This document shows positions 48,648 to 57,121 of a DNA stretch of 64,000 bases, in pieces (the first letter of the stretch is position 1; every line of letters starts with the position of its first letter). The DNA comes from Bacteroides sp. (GTDB lineage Bacteria > Bacteroidota > Bacteroidia > Bacteroidales > Bacteroidaceae), in contig DXWV01000034.1 of the NCBI GenBank assembly GCA_019416685.1, positions 67,003 through 131,002 of the forward strand, given 5' to 3'. The position numbers and the translations under genes were made by a program. A model generated the notes under the pieces. That model was not told where the DNA came from. It was given only the letters and a program-made list of their open reading frames with translations, and did no database searches.

Positions 48648-50906
48648 TCAGATATTGTCGTATTTTTCCCATAACACGGTAAGTTTTTGCAAATCCCGCG
48701 AATTAGGGCCAACAAAGATATTGAATTCCCCTCCCTCCCAATCATATTTTAATGCTTGATTAAAAAATTTGAGCTGTTCGGTTGTCAAAGTAAATGTGAC
48801 AGTTTGTGTCTCTCCCGGAGATAGATTGATTTTTCTAAAATCTTTCAACTCCATAACCGGTCTTGAAATTGAGGCTATCGGATCACCGATGTATAGTTGA
48901 ACTATTTCCTGCCCATTATATTTTCCGGAATTAGAAATGTCAATCCGAACGGCTACCGAGTCTTTATCTCCTTTCGCTTTTATCTTGCTCAGAGACGGTT
49001 TACCATATATGTATTTATTATAACTGAGTCCATAACCAAACGGGAAAAGAGGTTCATTTGAACAGTCTATATATTTTGTAGTCGCCCAAAAATCAGAATA
49101 CGGACGGCCTGTATTTAAACAATTATAATATATCGGGATCTGACCTAAATGACGGGGAAATGTTGCTGTAATCTTTCCTGAAGGACATACTTTTCCTGTC
49201 AGGATATCACTCAAGGCTTCACCTGCCATTGTGCCTCCATGCCAAGCTTCGACTATCGTTGAAAATTCATCGTTTTCTTCCGTAAGAATCAACGGTCTAC
49301 CACTTAAAATTACCACAACTACCGGTTTTCCAGTCTTTTTCAATTCACAAAGCATCTTTTTCTGGCAATCCGGTAACGACGGATTAACACGGCTTCTTGC
49401 TTCCCCACTCCAAGAAGCCGGTTCGCCTACTGCCGCTATAATCACATCGGCATTTCTCGTCCCTTCAATCGCATGCTGAATCAACGAATCGGTCGGTTCC
49501 GAAAAACTTCCGTTATAAATGCAATGATCTTCAATATAATTCGCACCTTGATAATAAGTAACTTCACATTTTTCGGAAAGGGCTTCACGTAGTGCTTCAT
49601 AAACTGAGTTCATCTTATCTTTTGAATAAGAATACGCCCAAGTGCCCAGTAACTCTTCACGAACATTACCCAAAGGTCCTACTACAGCAATTTCTTTATA
49701 ATTGCTAATCGGCAATAAATTCTCGGAATTTTTAAGCAAAACAATAGATTCGGTGGCAAGCCGGCGCGCTACGTCACGATTCTCTGCAGACAATACCTGA
49801 GCCCGTGACAGCTGATTGTTCAAGTATCGAAACGGATCATCAAAAAGTCCCAGTTTATATTTAGCCTCAAGAATTCTACGACAAGCTATATCTATTTGTT
49901 TTATTGAAACGCGCTTTTCCTTCACAGCCTTTTTCAAACAAAGCACGAACAGACTCGAGCTCATATCCATATCAAGTCCTGCATTTATTGCAAGTTCGGT
50001 TATCGATTGAATATTCCCCATCCCATGTGCTCCCATTTCTGCTACTGAATTAGCGTCCGAAACCATAAAGCCTTTAAACTTCCATTCATCGCGTAACAAA
50101 TCGGTAAGAAGCCACTTGTTCCCCGTTGCCGGAATTCCGTTTACAACATTGAATGAACTCATGCCACTTCCTGCTCCCGCATCAAAAGACGCTTTATATG
50201 GCGGCAAAAAATAATTATACATTGTAACCAAATCCATACTTACCGTATTATAATCACGACCGGATTCAGAAGCACCATATAGTGCAAAATGCTTTACACA
50301 AGCAAGTATGGTGTTATTCTTTGTCAAGTCATCACCCTGAAATCCTCTGACCATCGCTTGTCCTATCAAAGAACCCAAAAACGGATCTTCCCCAGCACCT
50401 TCAGCAATACGCCCCCATCTTGGATCACGACAAATATCTACCATCGGTGCAAAGGTCCAGTTTATTCCGAAAGATGAAGCTTCGCCAGCAGCGACCCGTG
50501 CACTTTTTTCTATTAAGGGTATATTCCAGCTACAAGCACTGGCTAACGGTATTGGGAAAATGGTATAATATCCATGAACAACATCCAAACCTGTTATTAA
50601 CGGAATCTTAAGACGTGAGTTTTCAACGGTAAATCTTTGTGCATCTTCAGCTGCCTTGGAGTCAAAACCTCCGACAGCACTTACAAGGCCGTTTCTTATC
50701 GCCTCATCCAATCCAATCGCGCTACCCACCACTTTTGGATTTCCCACACCACCAAGATTCAACTGCCCTATTTTTTCATCCAACGTCATACGCTTCATTA
50801 ATGAACTAATGAAACGATCCATCTGCTTATCGGTCGTAGTTTGTCCCACTACCGAGTAATGCAATGTTGTCAATATGACAATAAGAAAAACACATGTTCG
50901 CTTCAT
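48648..50906 (-). CDS. GH3 family beta-glycosidase (beta-glucosidase/xylosidase type)
   Basis: The start at 50906 opens the signal peptide (MKRTCVFLIVILTTL); an upstream Met at 50921 adds five residues. The 752-aa enzyme has the two GH3 domains. The nucleophile is Asp284 in GFMVSDANSV, with KHFALYGASESGRDYN and DPRWGRIAEGAGEDP upstream. The second domain begins near SIVLLKNSENLLPI. A C-terminal fibronectin-III-like domain ends with LKFFNQALKYDWEGGEF. The architecture matches BglX-like beta-glucosidases. It removes a terminal beta-linked sugar, probably glucose, from the target. It is the second gene of the operon, 33 bp after the GH78-like gene. Confidence 0.93.
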   Translation of the reverse strand: MKRTCVFLIVILTTLHYSVVGQTTTDKQMDRFISSLMKRMTLDEKIGQLNLGGVGNPKVVGSAIGLDEAIRNGLVSAVGGFDSKAAEDAQRFTVENSRLKIPLITGLDVVHGYYTIFPIPLASACSWNIPLIEKSARVAAGEASSFGINWTFAPMVDICRDPRWGRIAEGAGEDPFLGSLIGQAMVRGFQGDDLTKNNTILACVKHFALYGASESGRDYNTVSMDLVTMYNYFLPPYKASFDAGAGSGMSSFNVVNGIPATGNKWLLTDLLRDEWKFKGFMVSDANSVAEMGAHGMGNIQSITELAINAGLDMDMSSSLFVLCLKKAVKEKRVSIKQIDIACRRILEAKYKLGLFDDPFRYLNNQLSRAQVLSAENRDVARRLATESIVLLKNSENLLPISNYKEIAVVGPLGNVREELLGTWAYSYSKDKMNSVYEALREALSEKCEVTYYQGANYIEDHCIYNGSFSEPTDSLIQHAIEGTRNADVIIAAVGEPASWSGEARSRVNPSLPDCQKKMLCELKKTGKPVVVVILSGRPLILTEENDEFSTIVEAWHGGTMAGEALSDILTGKVCPSGKITATFPRHLGQIPIYYNCLNTGRPYSDFWATTKYIDCSNEPLFPFGYGLSYNKYIYGKPSLSKIKAKGDKDSVAVRIDISNSGKYNGQEIVQLYIGDPIASISRPVMELKDFRKINLSPGETQTVTFTLTTEQLKFFNQALKYDWEGGEFNIFVGPNSRDLQKLTVLWEKYDNI

Positions 50907-50954
50907 ACTCAATAAAATCATGATATTACTATTTCATGTAGCTATGTGAAAAGA

Positions 50955-52685
50955 TTATTCCATTACAATTTTAATTCCCTCCGGAGCCTTTACATCACTC
51001 ACAACTTTACCCTTATCATTTTTGGAACAATTTATTGTTACTATACCATAAGGAGTTGGTAATGTTCCTTTTACAGATTTCAATGGTCCGAGGTTCGGTT
51101 TGATTTTAAGCGTACCACATCCTGGTTCCACAGGAGTTACCCCAAGAACATGTTTCGTAAGCCAGGAAGTTGGTCCGGAAGCCCAACCATGACAAAGGCT
51201 GAGTCGTAAACCTTTATAGCAATACGCTCCTCCTCCTGAATGTATATCATATTTATTTTCCGGAACTATTTCGTCTATACGTCCGGCATTGGCAACATCC
51301 GAATATTTTAAATCTTCCCAGAATGTTGTGGCACCAAGATCCAACATGGCTCCCCAATATTTAGAGATTAAATCAAGGGCCTCATCATATTTCCCATTCA
51401 TAGCAAGTGCTTCCAACATATAATATCCATAGAACGTTGAAAAGCCATTTAACCCATTTTCCAATATTATTGCACAATCTTTTTTCGGATTCAGACTTAG
51501 TCCTGATATAATATTCAATGCTGCCGCCTGACTGTTATTAAAAGAGTCCACATGTACATTTTTCATTCGCTTCACACAGTTAGACGCTATTTCCTTAATT
51601 GCATCATCTTTAATATATTCTCCAATTTGCTGTGCCGCTTTCATCGCCATAAACGAAAGAGATTGTAATCCGCTATGTATCACATCCTTATTTTCAGATG
51701 TCGGCCAATCAAGGAAACGAGTCCCATCAAGTTGTTCCACTCCTTTTTTATCGATTTTCGCATCAATCTGCTTAACAAGATTATACAGATAATCACGCTG
51801 ACATTTCAGAAAATCAAGATTCCCCTGATACAGATACAAATCTCTGTGTATTATTATCCACCACAGTGAATAAGAACACATTCCATTCATCCAACCAGGC
51901 AAAGGAGTATCTTCACGAACAAGATCAAGGCTTTTATAAACCACTTCACTATCTCCGAATGCATTATTTATCGCCATAACTTCAGGATGCATATCTCCAA
52001 CCCACACAAGACGATCCCGTTTTATACCATCCCAAATATACTCCTGCATATTTAATTTCACGGTATACACACCAGTTTCCCAAATTCTATTTATCCGTTC
52101 ATTATCCGAACAGAAGGAACCTTTTTGTTCATCATCTCTTATTATCGAGACTACCGATATATTACGCAGATTGTATTTCACATCCTTGTCAACCAGATCT
52201 ATTCTAACAAATCTAAAGCCACTGTTGCCACATTGAACAGTACCAAGCCATGGAGCAGAGATCGTAAAATCCCGTAACGAATGTTCATTAGTCGGATTCT
52301 GTGGATTATCCGGTATATTTATATCGCACATAGCTTCTGTTACAGATTCACCAAACCGGATTCTTAATTTAACCGGATCCTTGCAGTCTCTTATAGCAGA
52401 AGATATTTTCACTCCTCCATAGATTTCTTTACCGAAATCCAATAATATGGATGCCTGATGTGTATCAGAACTCATGAGCTCCGTATATTTATTATCGGAT
52501 ACCGATAATTGATCACTAAACGAATTTAGCAAGTTATCAGAGTTTACCACATACTTTCCGGAATTATCCGACATCCAGATAATTCTTACCGGATATATAT
52601 TTGTATATGTAATTTTCGCATCAGCCTCGAATGCAAACAAACAAAACAGAATAAACAGAGTAAGTGAACGGCGTTTTATCATCAT
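50955..52685 (-). CDS. GH78-like alpha-L-rhamnosidase-family protein (first gene of enzyme operon)
   Basis: This is a 576-aa secreted protein with a signal peptide (to about residue 23). It has a jelly-roll domain followed by an (alpha/alpha)6 barrel with YIWDGIKRDRLVWVGDMHPE (216-235), a variant of the GH78 signature in which DGIKRDR replaces DCPHRER or DGDRER. It ends with LTKHVLGVTPVEPGCGTLKIKP and a small beta domain, as in other GH78 proteins. It probably acts on alpha-rhamnosyl or a closely related linkage. As first gene of the operon it lies directly beneath the four-heptamer operator array, divergent from the HTCS gene (about 235 bp apart). Confidence 0.82.
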   Translation of the reverse strand: MMIKRRSLTLFILFCLFAFEADAKITYTNIYPVRIIWMSDNSGKYVVNSDNLLNSFSDQLSVSDNKYTELMSSDTHQASILLDFGKEIYGGVKISSAIRDCKDPVKLRIRFGESVTEAMCDINIPDNPQNPTNEHSLRDFTISAPWLGTVQCGNSGFRFVRIDLVDKDVKYNLRNISVVSIIRDDEQKGSFCSDNERINRIWETGVYTVKLNMQEYIWDGIKRDRLVWVGDMHPEVMAINNAFGDSEVVYKSLDLVREDTPLPGWMNGMCSYSLWWIIIHRDLYLYQGNLDFLKCQRDYLYNLVKQIDAKIDKKGVEQLDGTRFLDWPTSENKDVIHSGLQSLSFMAMKAAQQIGEYIKDDAIKEIASNCVKRMKNVHVDSFNNSQAAALNIISGLSLNPKKDCAIILENGLNGFSTFYGYYMLEALAMNGKYDEALDLISKYWGAMLDLGATTFWEDLKYSDVANAGRIDEIVPENKYDIHSGGGAYCYKGLRLSLCHGWASGPTSWLTKHVLGVTPVEPGCGTLKIKPNLGPLKSVKGTLPTPYGIVTINCSKNDKGKVVSDVKAPEGIKIVME

Positions 52686-52720
52686 ATTAGTAATCTTTTA
52701 AAATGTTATTTTTCACTTTG

Positions 52721-52728
52721 CAATTTTA
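52721..52728 (-). promoter_or_regulatory. -7 element of the seven-gene enzyme operon
   Basis: TAAAATTG (minus strand) differs from TAnnTTTG at one base and lies 32 nt downstream of the nearest operator heptamer (52761). The predicted leader before the ATG at 52685 is about 30 nt. Confidence 0.5.
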
Positions 52729-52760
52729 GTCAAATTTCCGCCACACTTCATTTCGTGTTT

Positions 52761-52830
52761 GTTCTGATTTGTTTGACATTTATTCCAAATAATACTGGTT
52801 CTGTTTCAAATATTTTAATATATGTTCCAA
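52761..52830 (-). promoter_or_regulatory. Operator II array: four heptamers at exact 21-bp period
   Basis: Plus-strand heptamers GTTCTGA (52761), ATTCCAA (52782), GTTTCAA (52803) and GTTCCAA (52824) start exactly 21 bp apart. On the minus strand they read as TTGGAAC-type units pointing toward the enzyme operon. The outermost unit ends 24 bp before the -33 TTTG of the divergent HTCS promoter, so one array could control both directions. Confidence 0.75.
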
Positions 52831-52854
52831 TTATCAAAAACCTCATTTTTTTAT

Positions 52855-52886
52855 TTTGGATTATCCGATATTTTAGCATAATTTTG
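52855..52886 (+). promoter_or_regulatory. Promoter of the HTCS gene
   Basis: TTTG (52855-52858), a 20-nt spacer and TAATTTTG (52879-52886) match the Bacteroides consensus fully, unlike the operator II promoters, which lack a -33 TTTG. This suggests steady basal expression of the regulator. The start is expected near 52893. Confidence 0.7.
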
Positions 52887-52921
52887 AGCATCAATTAGTC
52901 TAATCTATGATATATTTACGC

Positions 52922-55900
52922 ATGAAAAGGATTTTAATAGCGTTGTGCCTTACACTAATCTCATCATTCTGTCTGATCTCCTTCTCCCAGCCTTTGCACC
53001 GCACTGACTTATCCAATTTACACGTCAATGCTTTTGCACAAGACAGCCTCGGTTATATATGGATAGCAACAGCTAACGGACTCTGTAAAAGCTACGGTAA
53101 TAGTTATGATGTGTTTTTTTATAATGAGAAAAACGCTCATTCCATACCGTCCAACAATGTCACCGGATTATACATCGATAAGGAATCGAGATTATGGATA
53201 TCCACCGGACAAGGAATATGTTCGATGTCAAAAGAGAAATATGAATTTCAGCGCTATTCAAAGAATTCTCAAACTGAATCTGAAGGTTTTTTCCTTGGCT
53301 TTATTGAATATGCGGGAAAAATATTCACCTATGGGCACAATGGACTCTATGAAATTGATAAGAAAAATAAATTATTAATCCCACGCCTAAAAGTAGATAG
53401 GCAGGTCATCTATGAGGCCTTACTCGATACACAAAACAATCTATGGGTAACTAATGGCATAGAACTAATAAGCCTGAACCAATCCTTGAATCTTGTATCA
53501 AAAATATCTATTGATAAAAGTGATAAGATAAACTGCATGATTAATTATGGCAAAGATATTCTCTTGGGTACCGAGAATGGCATAAAACGTCTTGACTTGC
53601 AAAATCTGAAGATAGACAGCAATACCTTTCTGAACTCACCTAATGATCTGCGAATAAACCGGATGCAGTTAATTGACGAAGGTCACAAACTACAAATAAA
53701 TACCAAAAACAAAGGAGTACTGGTATATGATTTATTAACTCATGAATTAAAAGACAAAAATGGTAATATAGATTTTTCTGATATACCTTCAATTGATATT
53801 ACAACAGCATTCGTTGATAAAGAAAAAAACATCTGGCTCGGAACATTTGATCGCGGATATTTCATGTTTTCAAATAAGAAGAAGATTTTCAATGAAAATA
53901 AAAATTTTGTAAATATGTTCAGGAATAAGTTTGTAACGCGCATGACAAACGACCGATTCGGTAACATATGGATTGGAACCCGGTATGACGGTTTTATACA
54001 TTATAATACAGAAAGCAAAAAAATAACCAGATATAATGATTCCACAACACCGTGGTTATCCGTATTCAAAAGTAATTTTGTTCAGGAAATATACTGTGAC
54101 ACCAAAAACAGATTATGGATAGGATATGGTAACTTACTGATTGTTTGCAAAATAACTCAAGACGGAAAGGTTTCATTAGAAAAGACTTATCCCGGAACAG
54201 GAAATGTGGTGACAATTGCTGAAGATGCCAACAATAGAATATGGGCAGGGTCGTCAGATAAAGGATTATATATATATAATGATGACCTGACTCTCAAACA
54301 ATATATAACGTCCACTGTATCCAACAGTAATAACATAACTAAAATCATTTCTTTTTCAAATGATAAAATGCTGTTTTCGGCATACATGGACAACATCTAT
54401 ACAATTGACATAAATTCCTTAGTATCCAACGCCTTAGATTCTAAATACCAGAATAAGTGGTGTAATACTATCGACATCAAACTCGATGACAAAAATAATT
54501 TATGGATCGGCACTTATGGTAACGGACTCATGCAATATAACCTTGAGAAAAAGAGGCTGAAACAATATAACGAACTGCAATCCAATGATATCGTCGGAAT
54601 CGAATACGACAAACATTATAACATCTGGGCGAGCTCTTCTTACGGAATATACAGGATATCACCATCAACAGGTACTATGAATACATACTTGGAACACGAT
54701 GGCACCGGTGGAAATCAATACCATGAGAAATGCACATTCAAAGACACAATTTCCGGACTTATTTATTTCGGAGGAAACACCGGAATTGAAGAAATTACCC
54801 CCGATAATGTAGAATCTGCCAAACAGAATATTCCGATATACCTCACTGATTTCAAACTGTTCGGAAACAGCGTAGTACCGAAAGATGGAGGTATTATCAG
54901 TAAAGACATATCATTGGTAAAAGAATTAGAACTCAATTACAATGAAAATATGGTGAGTCTCGAATTCACTGGCATCTGCTACGATTGTTTGTCGTTTTCA
55001 GAATATGCTTATATACTCGATGGATTTGAAACCACATGGAACTATACCGGAAAATACAACCGCGCAACGTATTCGAACCTACCGGCAGGCAGCTACTCAT
55101 TCATTGTTAAAGTTAAAAACAAAAACGGCGAATGGGGCCCACCCAGCAAGCTACTTGATATAACAATTAACCCGGCTCCATGGCTACACCCCTTCGCATT
55201 GTTTATATACGCAGTCGTACTGATACTATTAATTATTTTATTCAACAGATTATACATTCGCTTAAAACTCGCAAAAGAAAGACTTGCAATTACCGAAGAG
55301 CGGATAGCTCAGGAGTATAAAATGTCACAAATGAAAGTGAATTTCTTCACGAATATATCGCACGAGTTAAGAACTCCCCTAACTCTGATTTATGCTCCCG
55401 TCAAAATGCTCAGGGAAAAGTATCAGACTTTTAACGAACAACAAATGGAATCAAATCTTGATTTCATTGCAAATAATGTAGATCGTCTGCTGGACCTGAT
55501 TGACCAGCTACTCAAATTTCGGAATATTAAGGAGGAAACTTTACCGCTTAAAGTTGGCTATCATGACTGTGTCTTGCAACTATCTAACATTGTCAAATTA
55601 TACAACATATATGTAGCTGAGAAAAACCTCACTGTAGAGTTCAACTGTTCGTATGAAAGTCTTTCAGTAATATATGACTCTGACAAATTAGATAAGATTA
55701 TGAACAATCTACTTATGAACGCAACTAAATATGCGCCCGACAGTGGTCGTATCATTGTAAAGCTTGACCTCATAAAACACCCTGAAGATGTAGAAAATAA
55801 CAACAAATGGACTTATATAGAAATTCGTGTAATTGATAACGGTATAGGCATTGATAAAAGCGATATTGCACGCTTATTCAAACGATTCGGACGTTTTGTA

Positions 55901-56965
55901 AGCCCCTCAAAGCGTAACCAGATAAAAGGATTCGGAATAGGGCTCAACTACGTATACCATTTAGTCAACAATCATAAAGGAAAAATCCGTGCTGAGCAGA
56001 ATGCCACTAAAGGAATGACTTTTATCATTGACATACCTGTTTGCGAAAATGCCTACAGTGGAGATGAATGGACAACCAACAACGTTGACATAAAACCAGA
56101 CACTAAAACTATTGACTGTGACGAATTTGTTGCAACAATCCCTAATTTGGAAAATATAACCAACGAAGAAGAATCGGAAACAGACCGAAAAAGCATTCTT
56201 GTAGTCGAAGATAATCCTGAAATGAGCAGTTTCATAGCTGGTATATTCAGTGATAAATTTGATGTAACAATTGCATCCGACGGACTTAACGGATTGCAGC
56301 GTGCCATTGAGATAACTCCCGATATAATCATTAGTGATGTATTGATGCCTCGTATGGATGGGTATGAATTATGTGGCGAAATTAAAGAGAACAAAGATAT
56401 TTGTCACATACCGGTGATTCTCCTTACCGCCAAAACAATGGATGAAGATCAAATAAAGGGATACGATCACGGTGCTGACATGTATCTTAGCAAACCATTT
56501 AATCCGAACATCTTAATTTCGATAGTAAACCGGATGATTGCCAAGCAAAACATGCAGCAAACCCTTCTTATTTCAGCATGTGGAACCCAAAATTCTATTC
56601 CGGTAGAAGACGCCCAACTCGAGCTCAGCCCACTTGACCAGAAATTCTTAAACAAACTTTACAAATATATTGAAGATAACATCTCAAACAGTGAAATCAA
56701 TGTGAATCTGTTAGGTCGCGAATTAGGATATTCAAGAACTAATTTCTACCGGAAAGTGAAAGCCCTTACCAATGTTACTCCAAACGATTTGCTAAGGACC
56801 TACCGACTGAACCGGGCTGCCGAACTCATATTGAAGCGGGAATATTCTTTGGGAGAAATCAGTGAAATGACTGGCTTCGGAATACAATCACACTTCTCCA
56901 GTTTATTTAAAAAACACTTTGGAGTATCTCCAAAAGATTATTTTTCAAATCAATCCAACAAATAA
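52922..56965 (+). CDS. Hybrid two-component system regulator (sensor kinase / response regulator / AraC-type HTH)
   Basis: This is a 1347-aa single-chain regulator. The ATG at 52922 is preferred over 52907 because it opens the signal peptide and leaves a leader of about 29 nt. The order is: periplasmic two-bladed beta-propeller sensor with repeats such as LGYIWIATANGLC and GNIWIGTRYDGF; a Y_Y_Y domain ending near residue 755; a transmembrane helix (about 760-780); a kinase with His814 in ISHELRTPL, an N-box NNLLMNATKYAP, G-boxes DNGIGI and GFGIGL; a receiver with phospho-acceptor Asp1139 in ISDVLMPRMDG and Lys in SKPF; and a C-terminal AraC HTH (LGRELGYSRTNFYRKVKAL, FGVSPKDYF). It is inferred to sense the breakdown product of the right-block glycan and to bind operator II. 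Confidence 0.96.
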   Translation: MKRILIALCLTLISSFCLISFSQPLHRTDLSNLHVNAFAQDSLGYIWIATANGLCKSYGNSYDVFFYNEKNAHSIPSNNVTGLYIDKESRLWISTGQGICSMSKEKYEFQRYSKNSQTESEGFFLGFIEYAGKIFTYGHNGLYEIDKKNKLLIPRLKVDRQVIYEALLDTQNNLWVTNGIELISLNQSLNLVSKISIDKSDKINCMINYGKDILLGTENGIKRLDLQNLKIDSNTFLNSPNDLRINRMQLIDEGHKLQINTKNKGVLVYDLLTHELKDKNGNIDFSDIPSIDITTAFVDKEKNIWLGTFDRGYFMFSNKKKIFNENKNFVNMFRNKFVTRMTNDRFGNIWIGTRYDGFIHYNTESKKITRYNDSTTPWLSVFKSNFVQEIYCDTKNRLWIGYGNLLIVCKITQDGKVSLEKTYPGTGNVVTIAEDANNRIWAGSSDKGLYIYNDDLTLKQYITSTVSNSNNITKIISFSNDKMLFSAYMDNIYTIDINSLVSNALDSKYQNKWCNTIDIKLDDKNNLWIGTYGNGLMQYNLEKKRLKQYNELQSNDIVGIEYDKHYNIWASSSYGIYRISPSTGTMNTYLEHDGTGGNQYHEKCTFKDTISGLIYFGGNTGIEEITPDNVESAKQNIPIYLTDFKLFGNSVVPKDGGIISKDISLVKELELNYNENMVSLEFTGICYDCLSFSEYAYILDGFETTWNYTGKYNRATYSNLPAGSYSFIVKVKNKNGEWGPPSKLLDITINPAPWLHPFALFIYAVVLILLIILFNRLYIRLKLAKERLAITEERIAQEYKMSQMKVNFFTNISHELRTPLTLIYAPVKMLREKYQTFNEQQMESNLDFIANNVDRLLDLIDQLLKFRNIKEETLPLKVGYHDCVLQLSNIVKLYNIYVAEKNLTVEFNCSYESLSVIYDSDKLDKIMNNLLMNATKYAPDSGRIIVKLDLIKHPEDVENNNKWTYIEIRVIDNGIGIDKSDIARLFKRFGRFVSPSKRNQIKGFGIGLNYVYHLVNNHKGKIRAEQNATKGMTFIIDIPVCENAYSGDEWTTNNVDIKPDTKTIDCDEFVATIPNLENITNEEESETDRKSILVVEDNPEMSSFIAGIFSDKFDVTIASDGLNGLQRAIEITPDIIISDVLMPRMDGYELCGEIKENKDICHIPVILLTAKTMDEDQIKGYDHGADMYLSKPFNPNILISIVNRMIAKQNMQQTLLISACGTQNSIPVEDAQLELSPLDQKFLNKLYKYIEDNISNSEINVNLLGRELGYSRTNFYRKVKALTNVTPNDLLRTYRLNRAAELILKREYSLGEISEMTGFGIQSHFSSLFKKHFGVSPKDYFSNQSNK

Positions 56966-57025
56966 ATGTCGTTGCATCATGTGATATTACGAAGCATTGA
57001 AATAACTGTATCAGAGTTAGCCAAA

Positions 57026-57093
57026 TTGGAACAATTATTAAAATCATTGAAACATACCCATATATATGTATGACTCTAATGCCGGTATCTTTG
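57026..57093 (+). promoter_or_regulatory. Promoter and operator II upstream of GH106
   Basis: TTGGAAC (57026-57032) and TTGAAAC (57047-57053) are 21 bp apart on the plus strand. They are followed after 32 nt by a perfect -7 box TATCTTTG (57086-57093). The orientation relative to transcription is the same as in the three minus-strand sites, so GH106 belongs to the same regulon. Confidence 0.7.
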
Positions 57094-57121
57094 CAAAACC
57101 ATATCAATAAATTTGAAATCT

